A stretch of 64,000 bases of DNA, from the NCBI GenBank assembly GCA_905182995.1, contig CAJJDP010000059.1, forward strand, positions 199,311-263,310. The letters are read 5' to 3'. The stretch is from Paramecium octaurelia (Eukaryota; Ciliophora; Oligohymenophorea; Peniculida; Parameciidae). Of this stretch, positions 52,284-62,075 are shown piece by piece. Position 1 is the stretch's first letter. The number at the start of each line of letters is the position of its first letter. The notes under the pieces are model-generated. The model was given only the letters and a program-made list of their open reading frames with translations. It was not told where the DNA came from and ran no database searches. Position numbers and translations under genes: made by a program.

Positions 52284-52815
52284 AATTTAAAATTCTGTTA
52301 TTAATAATAATAGCAAGAATATATTTAATATATTTTTAGAATACACTCATTGATTTAGAATTCTTGTCTTATCAACAGTATTGATTGTAATAAACGATAT
52401 TGATTTTAATTATTTTTCACTTTTACTTTCAAACCAATAAGAATAATTTATGTCAAGATTTTAAATACAAATTATCTACCATCCAAAGAAAAAATAAAGT
52501 AGCTAGATTATCATTTTATCATAAAATTAATTAGCAATTAAAATTTATGATTATATCTTCGAAATTAGAATTATTTGAAGCTAAATATAATATATTATAG
52601 TTATATCTATAAAGTACATTCAATTTCAGGCTTATTTGTAATGTAACCTATTGGGAAATCACAAAACAAGTAACAATAAACAATTATTTATAAACATGTT
52701 TACGAGTTGTAATTTTTGTTTGACCTTTGGTTTGATTCAAATTATATCTATGTAATTATATTTCACATATCCTATAAAATAAACTATTGATAGTGAAATA
52801 TAATTAAGTGAAATA
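52284..52815. other. divergent intergenic region
   Basis: 532 bp between the starts of the CCCH protein (minus) and clathrin light chain (plus). AT-rich with no supported gene or repeat; both promoters must lie here. Confidence 0.5.
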
Positions 52816-53419
52816 ATGGATAATTTTTTTGAAGATGAAACAACTTAAGTTCCTTCTTAGGCCACATAGTTTGATTAAGATCAATTTTAATAAGCTTAAG
52901 TATGAGATATTACATATGATAGTATGATGTATATAGTGCTTTTTAAAGTGAAGCACCTATTCCATCCTAGCAATCAGTTGTTTATGTGGTATTTAATCTT
53001 TCAAAAATAGAGTCCAGAATAATAAATTAGAAAGGACAAATTAAAAGTAATTGAAGAGGAAAGACTTGCTTAGATAAGAGAGAAGGATTAACAGGAAAGG
53101 ATATTGAAATAATAAAAAAAAGAAAAAGGTCGAGAATATTTGCAATAATTCAAAAGGTAAATTTGAAAATTACACGAAATAGTTAATAAGAATCAGATAT
53201 TTAATAAAGAAAAGTGTTGAATAAATAGAAATAAGAGATTTGGTTTGAAAACAGAAAGAATCATAGTTAGTATGTAAGATAGTGATTCTATTCAAGAAAA
53301 ATTCATGGGACTAAATTGCATCCAATATAGCTTTAAAGGATGGTGAGTACCCAGGGTAAAAAGACGTGACAAAAATGAGATAAGCAATTCTTAACAAGAG
53401 AAATGATTTGACAAAGTGA
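52816..53419 (+). CDS. clathrin light chain
   Basis: Four introns (23, 22, 26, 23 nt) reduce the gene to 169 aa. An acidic, Gln-rich N-terminus (MDNFFEDETTQVPSQATQFD) with YDVYSAF is followed by the heavy-chain-binding helix (KLKVIEEERLAQIREKDQQE, KEKGREYLQQF). The conserved C-terminal block is SWDQIASNIALKDGEYPG then KDVTKMRQAILNKRNDL, equivalent to W-x-x-V...D-x-K-D...R-M-K-x-x-I-L. The protein decorates the clathrin hub in coated vesicles. Every intron must be removed to see the family pattern, which makes the model firm. Confidence 0.88.
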
Positions 53420-53974
53420 AGCAAAGATTTTATAATATCAATATATATTTATTATGCTTATTCTGTTATCAACAATTTCTTTAGAGGAAATCTACATGCT
53501 ATTCCATAAATGGAATTTCCATAATTTGTATTTTCTTATTATTTATTTTTTATTTGCTATTTATTTATGTACAATTATATATCTGTATTTCTTAATAATT
53601 AAGATTCAATTAATCATTCTCTAGTGAATAAGTATTAAAAAGATTAATCTGAATTAATAATTTTTTCAAAATTCACAGTTAAAGAAAGTAAATAACATGA
53701 ATGAAGAATTAAAGAAGGAGTTAAATTGAAATTTGATGAATATATCTAGTATTTGTGATTATAGTTTTATATAATTTAATTAAGATTGTCTGTGTTGTTA
53801 TTCGTTATATAATTTGAAAAGGATGGTTGTAAGAACCAATAAATCTTAAATTTATATCATATAAGTCAAGTAGAAATTGTAACATTATATTGTATTAAAA
53901 AGGCGCCAACTTAAATTGGTAAAAGAGTGAGATTGGAACAAATATAATAATAATATTAAATCTTAATTTGTGAA
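53420..53974. other. intergenic, AT-rich
   Basis: 555 bp upstream of the MT-A70 gene. A frame extends upstream from that gene to TGA 53,815 without an ATG and is not taken as coding. No other signal is seen. Confidence 0.5.
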
Positions 53975-55146
53975 TGTAAGGAAGACGTAGCCAATAGTCA
54001 AAATCTACTGCAGAGGATAATTTAAATTGTAATGGAAAGCAAGTAATATCATTGGATAAAGTCATCAATACCGATGAGAATTAGAAATAATAGAAAACGA
54101 AGAAGCAATAGAAGGAAATATCAACGAAAAAACAGAACTCAACCAATACAGAAGACTTATCTGGAGTGAGTATTAAAGAATCCTAAAATGGGGCATATAA
54201 TTTGAGATAGTACACTCGAAGAAATTATTTGGATTTTGGGAGTGAAGCAGGTGGAGATGACAACAATGATATAGATTTTGGAGTGAAAAAGCAATTAAAC
54301 AAGGAAAGAAAGAATAGTGATTTAGATATCAACGAAACCATTGAATATGACAAATTACCCAAAAATAAGTAAGGATTACTAAAACTGTTATCAAAAGTAG
54401 AAGCTAGTATTGAATCTTAAAAATTAGAATGGTTTAAAGAGTATTCATTATATTCTATAATAAAATAGATAAAATGAATTACCAACATTGACTAGTTCTG
54501 TACCTGAAAACTCTATCCCCATAAATGCTGATGTCCTATCATTTAATTTTAAATCCTTAATAGCTTCACAACAAAAAATAGCTGGCAAATTGTTTGATGG
54601 TATTATTTCCTCCTAAGAATCAAGCCATTATGATGGATCCTCCTTGGTAATTATCAACATCTTAACCATCCAGAGGAGTTGCCATTGCATACCAATCTCT
54701 CAAAGATGATTAATTAATGGAGTTGCCTATCCCCTTATTATAAAAAGAAGGCTTCCTCTTTATTTGGACAATCAATGCCAAATATCGTATTGCTGCAAAA
54801 ATGATGAAACAATGGGGCTATCAATTAGTTGATGAATTGATTTGGGTCAAAAAAACTGTTAATGGTAAAATCGCCAAAGGCCATGGGTTTTATTTGTAAC
54901 ATGCAAAGGAAAATTGCCTTATTGGTTATAAAGTAATTTAAATTATATATATTCTAGGGCAATAATAAATTAAATTACTACTTAAAGAGTGATGTTATCT
55001 GGAGTGAAAGAAGAGGCTAATCTCAAAAGCCTGAAGAAATCTATGAAATTATTAATGCAATGGTGCCTGGAGGTCATTGCTTAGAAATCTTTGGCAGAAG
55101 AAACAATCTTAGGAATAATTGGGTAACTATTGGAAATGAATTATGA
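53975..55146 (+). CDS. MT-A70 family N6-adenine methyltransferase
   Basis: Four introns (26, 28, 25, 25 nt) leave 355 aa. The first, at 53,988-54,013, is needed to bring ATG 53,975 into frame with the rest. A charged, disordered N-terminal half leads to the catalytic domain: IMMDPPWQLSTSQPSRG (DPPW), LMELPIPLLQKEGFLFIW, AAKMMKQWGYQLVDELIWVK, GHGFYLQHAKENCLIGYK, SERRGQSQKPEEIYEII, and HCLEIFGRRNNLRNNWVTIG. The DPPW is the hallmark of MT-A70 enzymes; the closest pattern is the ciliate MTA1-type group that places 6mA in DNA, though an RNA m6A role cannot be excluded from sequence. Confidence 0.88.
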
Positions 55147-55533
55147 TTTCATATATAATTTTGAGTAACATTCAACTAAATTCAATAAATTCTATTTTTA
55201 ATAATTTATCTATAAATTTCAAAATGATTACCTACATTCTTATTCAACTAAATAACCAACCTTTTTAGTGAGTAATATGTAATACAACTGATTCTTAAAT
55301 TTAATAGATTACTTACTTAATAATAGAGATTATCCAAAATTACGAAAGATTCAATTAATTATTCCTTTATAAAATACAAAATTCAAAATAACAACACTTA
55401 GTTTTCAACAAAAGAGACTAGAGAATTTGAAAATTCTTAGTTTCTAAATAAATCGATTATTTGTTTAATAATAATAATAATAATAATCTAATAATATATG
55501 AAGTTTATATAAAAATAATTCATAAAACCATGC
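55147..55533. other. intergenic between convergent genes, with (AAT)n
   Basis: 387 bp; includes a trinucleotide run TAATAATAAT... at 55,466-55,487. No gene is seen. Confidence 0.6.
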
Positions 55534-56103
55534 TCAACCTAAACTTTATTTCTTAGCTAAATGAATTTTAGTGTAGGAATCATTTCTTTTATTCGGTTTT
55601 TTAAACTGTGGTGGGCTCAGTATACTTTTTGAATTTTCTTTTAATTTTTCTTTGTTAATGTTCTGTTAAGGACTAGTGTAAGGTTTGAAAGGGCAATTCT
55701 AGATTTCTTAATTAATTTTATGTTGATTTTTAACTTGATTAGTTTGTTTAATCTAATTTAACCATCGTATTTATCTTTCATAGAATTCTTCTTTTTTAGT
55801 TGGAACTTAATGATGTGAAGCATGCTTAATTGCCATTTTCTACATAATCTTATCAACACTAGGAACTTATTTATTAGCAAAGTAATTTCGAGGACTTGAA
55901 CGAGCAGAAGACTTAAATGCAGTTTGTGTTTAATTAATCACATTCAAATCTAATGGCATGAATATTTTAGATTTTTGTCTCTCTTTTTAAGCTTACAAGA
56001 GATTTGAAAAGTTTTAGAAATGTTGATTCAATGGTAATACGTTGGTCAATTTTGATTCGTTTTCTTCTTCTCCTATTATAGCATAATCATGTATGAACTG
56101 CAT
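55534..56103 (-). CDS. hypothetical basic protein (189 aa)
   Basis: An intronless frame reads MQFIHDYAIIGEEENESKL at the start and becomes basic, Lys/Gln/Asn/Ser-rich (KSSARSSPRNYFANK, KKEEFYERQIRWLNQIKQ, NCPFKPYTSP). Short motifs such as CPFKPYTSP recall ciliate cytoskeleton-associated proteins, but I have no firm family. No TM or signal peptide. Confidence 0.6.
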
Positions 56104-56151
56104 ACAATAAATTTTTAACAACTATTATTTTTATATATAAAATTTTATGTA

Positions 56152-56391
56152 TCACATATATTAAGATAGTGTTTTTTCAATTTCTTTAAAATCATGTTAA
56201 AGAATAGTTTTAATGACAAAAATTCTATCTATTGGAATCCTATTTGTTGTTATACGATAGTTCTCTGAATAGGAGATTAAGGGCTATATTTCTTCTTGAA
56301 TTCAAATAGATTTATATAGTATATACATTCATAGATTCTACTTTATTGGATAAAAGAATTAATTATAATAAGTTTCAACGTTATCTCCCAT
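56152..56391 (-). CDS. small protein, intron position unresolved
   Basis: ATG 56,389-56,391 begins MGDNVETYYNQFFYPIKQ. The same frame reads well again after two TGAs (EEIQPLISYSENYRITTN, DRIFVIKTILQHDFKEIEK) to TGA 56,152-56,154. A spliced segment of about 30-50 nt must remove the stops, but I cannot fix its ends. About 65-70 aa. Confidence 0.45.
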
Positions 56392-56416
56392 AATATATAA
56401 TATTAATTAATTAAAA

Positions 56417-58638
56417 TCATCCTTTAACCTTCTTAATTTTTTTTCCCTCCAAACATAAATTTAATCCAACTGATGCAGGCTTTTCTAAAACAGATTTGGC
56501 TTTGTAGATTCTTTTGAATTTGCCAGTGTCACATTTCTTATCATTTTCTCTGTCAATCACTACTTTAATTAAATCTTCTGATACTTCTTTAACTAGTTTT
56601 TCAGTTACATGCTAAGACTAAGTTAAATTATATACAGTTGAATATGAAAAGTCTGGACTGCTATTGATTTCGATTAACCAAACATGAAATTTATCATCAA
56701 TCATGAAATCATACCCTAAAATTTCATGGGAATTCTTTCTTTATTCTACTTAATCTTGTACACTTTATAATGACCATATGATAGCTTATTCAAATTAAGG
56801 TCTAATGATTTCCATGAAGTTTACTTAATGAGTTTTCTAAAATTGTAATAGATTTTACCATTAAATAATCACTAAATTATTCTTAATTCCACATATTCCC
56901 TTCAATATCAGATTTATAGAAGTTTTCTCCTTTTTTCTAAATAGAATTATTTGTCAAATGGGACATCTTGTTTTCTAAATCTTTAGGATCATACTCTTCA
57001 GCAGTAAAACGGAGATATGCTTCATCATAAATCCAAATAGTCAAAGGATTCCAATCAGTAATTAAGACCCATTATCTGATGTCCATCTTCTTACCAAGTA
57101 CAATCAATGGTTTTTCAATGTATTTTTGAATTATCCACTGTGCTCCTTTGGATGCAACATGATCTTCAATTTCAACTAGGTTTTTGTAACATTGGATTCC
57201 CCTCCCCCTAGATAATCCAGCAGGTTTAACAATCCAAATATTTTCAACTCCATTTAAATAGTATTATGGAAATCTATTTTTAAATGATTATCTTGTATAA
57301 GATGTATAGTTTACAAAATATCAATAATTTATTATGTAAATTCATCTACATCTTCAATAGAATCATCCTATTCTTTTTCTAATTTACTCTTCTTCTTCTT
57401 TTTCAAAGGTTTAACTTCTCCAATTTTAGCCAGCCAAGCTTAATGTTTTTTTTAGGCCAATGCTTAAACATTTAAATCATCTTTAGAGAGTATGTCCCAT
57501 TCCTTTTATGTGATGACTGCAGTCTATTTCTATTGATCAATGAGTTCATTAATATCTTGCAACATCTTCCTGCATACAGACAACGCTACTATAGCTTATG
57601 GTTTGATTTTCTCAATCAAATTAGCATCCTTCTTTTTGAATAGATGCAAGTACATTTTTAAGATTGCTTCAGCCTAAATAGATAATAGAATTACTTTTGA
57701 CAATTTGAATTCTTCTCTAAAATTTTCGAAATCCTCCTCATCAGATAAATCAAATGCTCTTGGATAGAATGTATTTTTATCTACATTATTAAACCAAATT
57801 AAATTATTTAGAGACTTACATAATCCAACTTTAGTTGTTAAACATATAATCTTAGCAAAATGATTGACAATCTAAAAGTCTTATAAATTATTATAGTCGA
57901 TTTCTGAATTATGCAATGTGAATTTGAAATCAAAACATGGACTTCCACTGTCTGGATTCTTTACCCAACCTCTTTGTATTAATGCTTTAGCTATATCTCC
58001 ATAACCACCAACCATAATGAATACTTTGACTGCATCATCAATACGTTACTTTTTTTTCCATTATTTCAAGTCTGTGATGAATGGATATTTCTTCAATTTG
58101 ACCTTCTAAGCATCTTAATCATCTGATCCACTATCTTATTCTAATAAATCATCCTTAGTCACAAACTATGCTACTTCAGACAATTAATTTAACACTTTCT
58201 ATTTTACACTTTATTTAATTATCTCTTATCTTTAAATCATCTCTTCTTTCTTTTATTTTTCTTGTAATTACCGTGTCTTTATGGATTCCAAATATCTTGT
58301 ATATAATTATTACTGATACTATCGTTATTTCTCTTATATTCTCATCTTTTATTCCAGCATTAAATCTTCCTTCTTCAAACTTGATTGTCTGTTCTTGCTC
58401 GATTCTGGAGTGTTGATACTTGGCAATGACACTTATTATTTAATTTCTTTCTGCTCTTCCTTCACATACCGAGATTTCAATTTAACTACCAAATCTTATT
58501 TTCTCTTTTATGACATTTCTTTCTCTTCTTATTCTCTCATTTTTTTCTCTCTCAACTATGCAATTATGTCCTAACATCAACATGAATGATTACTAAATTA
58601 CGAGTATGAAAGTCTTTTTTAGTATTTTAATCTTCCAT
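56417..58638 (-). CDS. tubulin-tyrosine-ligase-like enzyme, TTLL3/8 (glycylase) type
   Basis: A 23-nt intron near the start and probably further short introns near 57,250-57,850 leave roughly 690-730 aa. The first ~230 residues are a Gln/Lys/Glu-rich coiled region. The TTL domain then shows [39 protein letters not shown] (ATP-grasp loop), [51 protein letters not shown] and [18 protein letters not shown]. The [11 protein letters not shown] and EINSSP motifs match TTLL3/8 enzymes, which add glycine to axonemal tubulin tails. Glycylase rather than glutamylase is inferred from these motifs only. Confidence 0.85.
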
Positions 58639-58667
58639 TTAATAATTAAAGTTATATAAAATTACAA

Positions 58668-59306
58668 ATGCTTTATCTGATTATTGACAATAACAAAGAT
58701 CTTTAAATTGAATTTTATAATTTAAGAATACTTTTGAATGATAGCTGAATAGTATTGAATAATTTCTACATCACAATATTGATCAATTAGAAGGAAATAT
58801 ATTCTTTGAATTGAATAAGAGAATATGATTTATAGGAATGTTATAAATTTATAGATAATACAATTTAAAGAAACTAGTATTTAATCAATTTTGATGGAGA
58901 TGATATTGGTTACAAATAAGATTAACTATAAGATAAAAAAAGTTAGTAAATTATTTAATAATCATAATATAAAGTATTATCCATATAAAAAGTTAATGGC
59001 CTCTTTATTTATTCTAAATTATTCAAAAACAAGTGGAACATGAAGACGTTGAGGATGATGAAACTATATCACATGAAGAAAGTTTATCAAAACCTACGAA
59101 TTTGGTTTTCTAATTGGATATATAGAAAATATAAAAAGTGGAAAATAAAATTACAATAAATTCAGATAAAATTTATTAATATATATATCTAAATAATACA
59201 GGTTATAGTAACATATCTGATTGGAATTGTTTGCAATTCTATTGTTTATGTTGATTCTCATGAGATTGATTTGGCGGCTAAGAGAATTGGAGAATTAGAT
59301 AAATGA
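58668..59306 (+). CDS. probable gene with unresolved or broken exons
   Basis: Several coding-quality pieces follow one another in different frames: MLYLIIDNNKDLQIEFYNLR, HHNIDQLEGNIFFELNKR, ECYKFIDNTIQRNQYLINFD with GDDIGYKQDQLQ, VEHEDVEDDETISHEES, and after a 28-nt intron a hydrophobic end (VIVTYLIGIVCNSIVYVDSH) to TGA 59,304-59,306. Some frame changes coincide with no GT...AG intron, so either the gene is decaying, sequence errors are present, or two genes abut. Its ATG is 29 bp from the divergent TTLL start. Confidence 0.4.
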
Positions 59307-59336
59307 AAATATATATTATGTTCTTATTTATCATAA

Positions 59337-60013
59337 TCATGCTTGATTTGGGTATTCTTTTTGAACAACAGCTTTGAATTCGTCCCAACTTAATGATCCA
59401 TCTTTATCTTTATCAGAATATTCAACCATTTCTCTTAACTCTTGATCTGTATATCTTTCTGAAACCAAATCATTAATTCTCTTGAAATCCTCGTAAGTTA
59501 CTTTACCTTATCCAGAGGAATCGAATTCTTAATATAACTTCTCAAGCACTTATTCGTCTTCTATTGTACTATGTTATTATATATAAGTTTAATACCCTGA
59601 AAATCCAAATATATTAAGAAATTCTTCAAAATCAATCAAACTAGATCCATCTTAATCAAGATCTTGAATCATGTTCACTATTTCTTCTGCTGATTATTCC
59701 ATTCCTAATGCAATGATGGCATTTTTCATCTCATTTGGACTAAGTTAAGATACAAATTATACGAAATAGATCCGCTCTTGTCATCGTCAAAGATATCAAA
59801 ACACTCCTTTATTTTTAATACTTCTTCCTTGCTAAGTCCTGGCTTAACATATTTGGATGCATCAAATCCAGCTGGTTGTTGTTAAACTGGCTATTAAGCT
59901 GGAGCAGGACCCTTTCCTTTAGCAGGTGCTTATGTTGGGGGAGGAGGTTGAGTTTTTGATGCTTATTGTGTTGGTTAAGCTGCTGACTATTATCTGGATT
60001 GATTTCTACTCAT
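59337..60013 (-). CDS. centrin-like four-EF-hand protein with Pro/Gln-rich N-terminus
   Basis: Introns of 23 and 27 nt leave 208 aa. The first ~60 residues are low-complexity Gln/Pro/Ala (QPPPPTQAPAKGKG). Four EF-hands follow in centrin order: DIFDDDKSGSISPNE, DLDQDGSSLIDFEE, EFDSSGQGKVTYED (degenerate at position 3/5) and YSDKDKDGSLSWDE. Centrins act at basal bodies and in contractile networks; Paramecium infraciliary lattice centrins are a large group. The long N-terminal extension sets this one apart. Hands 1, 2 and 4 should bind calcium. Confidence 0.85.
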
Positions 60014-60495
60014 TTATTTTAAAAATAAAATTAAGGATACACAAACTTCTCACTATTATATTATTATTTTAAGGATCCTTGTATTCATATTATAATTTAT
60101 TAACCATTCTTATCCTATATTACCTAGTTCAATTACCACTTTCCATTTCCATTTCCATTTGCAATTATTCTTTTTTTCACTAGCCTATTATTGACTTACT
60201 GTATAATAAGTCAGGAAAAATAAAACAGAATAACTGAATGATAAACAGAACAACTGAATGATAAACAGAACAACTAATAAGATTAGACTCTTAATATGAC
60301 CAAATTAGACTGGTATTAGAGTATGGATATCTTGAATTTAGATTGGATACTAAGGAATACTAATTTATTAACTTATTACATCTTAATTGAATATTAGGTG
60401 ATATTGAAAATAAATGAGTAAGGAGTAGATAGATATAAGGCAGTTTTATTATGTACATTGTATAAAAATGTGGAAAATATTAAATAATTTTGTAT
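60014..60495. other. divergent intergenic region with repeats
   Basis: 482 bp between the centrin-like and porphobilinogen-deaminase starts. It contains TTCCAT three times (60,141-60,158), a 7-bp hairpin TGACTTA/TAAGTCA (60,192-60,213) and three 20-bp tandem units (60,221-60,277). Confidence 0.7.
60221..60277. repeat. 20-bp tandem repeat, three units
   Basis: Units begin at 60,221, 60,241 and 60,261 and share the core AAACAGAAYAACT followed by GAATGATA in the first two. Differences are one or two bases. It lies in the shared promoter region of two divergent genes. Confidence 0.85.
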
Positions 60496-61438
60496 ATGCA
60501 AAAATAATTAAGAATTGCCACTCGATCTTCAGCCTTAGCAATGGCTTAAACAAATTATGTTAGAGGAGAATTGAATTAAGAATGTGAGATAATAAAAGTA
60601 TCGAATGAGGTTGGTGATGTGAATTTGTAAGATCCTTTATATTAAATGCCTACTGTAGGTGTATTTACAAAGTAGGTTGAATAGTATTTGTAAAATAATG
60701 TAACTTAAATTATAGACTTGAGTAGAAGGCAGATGTTGCAGTACATTCCTTAAAAGATCTACCTACTATAATAGATGCTTAATTGTATTTAGCTGCATAT
60801 ACAAAATTTGAGTAGAGAGGAGATGTGATGTTACTAAATACTAAATACAATTATAAGAGTTTAAGTGAATTACCAGAAGGATTTAGGGTTGGTACATCAT
60901 CACTAAGAAGGCTTGCAACAATTAAAAATAGATATCCAAAATTAAATTTAATAATATTAGAGGAAATTTAAATACCAGAATCTAAAAGCTAGATGAAGGA
61001 TAGTATGACGCAATCATTCTAGCAAAAGCAGGCATTTTAAGATTAGGTTTAGCTGAGAGAATTTCTTTTGATTTAGAGGAAAAGGAGTTTCTACATGCAC
61101 CTGCACAAGCAGCCTTAGGAATATAATGTAGAAAGGATGATATCCAAACAATAGATAGATTATAAATTTTAAATGATATAGATTCATAAAAGAGATGCGT
61201 GGCTGAAAGAATGTTCCTGAATTTATTAGAAGGAGGATGTACATTACCAATTGCAGTTTATAGTGAATGTAGAGAAGTTGGATAAGTCTATATTAAGGGT
61301 AGAGTTTTAGCTGTTGATGGCAGCTAAGTAATTGAGGACGAGGCTTTAGATCATTATGAAAAGGTAGGATAGATATTGTGTGAGAAGATAAAGGCTCTTG
61401 GAGGAGTGGAATTAATTGAAAGCTTAAAATAATAATGA
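60496..61438 (+). CDS. hemC/HMBS: porphobilinogen deaminase (hydroxymethylbilane synthase), with apparent frame break
   Basis: A 26-nt intron (60,690-60,715) and then a one-base frame problem near 60,949. Family blocks: [58 protein letters not shown], then in a frame shifted by one base [43 protein letters not shown], and the dipyrromethane-cofactor Cys in [13 protein letters not shown]. After intron removal 917 nt remain, one short of a whole number of codons, exactly as a missing base in KLNL|NNIRGN would give. The enzyme condenses four porphobilinogens to hydroxymethylbilane in haem synthesis. A sequencing indel is the simplest explanation. Confidence 0.9.
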
Positions 61439-61474
61439 GTGTTTTTGTATTAAATATAACTTATCTAATATGAC

Positions 61475-62061
61475 TCATTTAAACTTATTGGAATATGGAC
61501 TGATTTTATTCATCGTGAAGTAATCGTTTGCATAATTTGTTTCTTTGCATAGTTTTCTTGGGTAAGTGAATTTAGAGGGAGATAGACTGTGAGAATTCTA
61601 AAGGAATAGTCTATATATATTACAACTGAATGCCATCCTAATTCTTGATTTGAAGTCTATGGAAATTGATATTTCTAACGAGGAGTTCTGTTCATTGTAT
61701 TTAATTTATCAATGATGTCCTCTAATCAATGAATACTCTTAAATTACTTTCTAAAGGTGGTGAATCATCTGTTATTTAGTTAACATCGAATGCTGGCTTA
61801 GATACGGCACCTGTTTTTTCAAGGTGCTTCTATAACATGATACTATTATTGGGTTTTTCTTGGATTATGTATACTAATGAATAACTGTTGCATATACATT
61901 TGTGGGGATTGATAGTAAAATGCTCATACACCTTGAGATGCTGATTCTCCTTTCTTACAGCCTCCTACCATATTTTCATTTCCTAAGGTTTTATAGAATA
62001 AGGTTACAGCAACAGGACTACGATCTCTCTTGTTATTTTTACCAGTCTCTTGTTTAGCCAT
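61475..62061 (-). CDS. CFAP144: CFAP144/FAM183-like ciliary protein
   Basis: Introns of 25, 26 and 29 nt leave exactly 169 codons. The N-terminus MAKQETGKNNKRDRSP leads to VRKENQHLKVYEHFTINPHK, the FAM183 core, then KDIIDKLNTMNRTPRQKYQF with PQTSNQELGWHS (the E-x-G-W block) and KFTYPRKLCKETNYANDYF near the end. CFAP144 is a microtubule inner/associated protein of axonemal doublets. Family assignment comes from the INPHK and QELGW motifs and matching size; the gene is convergent with porphobilinogen deaminase (36 bp between stops). Confidence 0.75.
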
Positions 62062-62075
62062 TATATTTATTAATA
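62062..62075. promoter_or_regulatory. 14-bp spacer between divergent start codons
   Basis: Only 14 A/T bases separate the ATG of the CFAP144-like gene (minus) from the ATG of Lon (plus). Both promoters and 5' UTRs must fit here or overlap the opposite gene. Confidence 0.7.
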
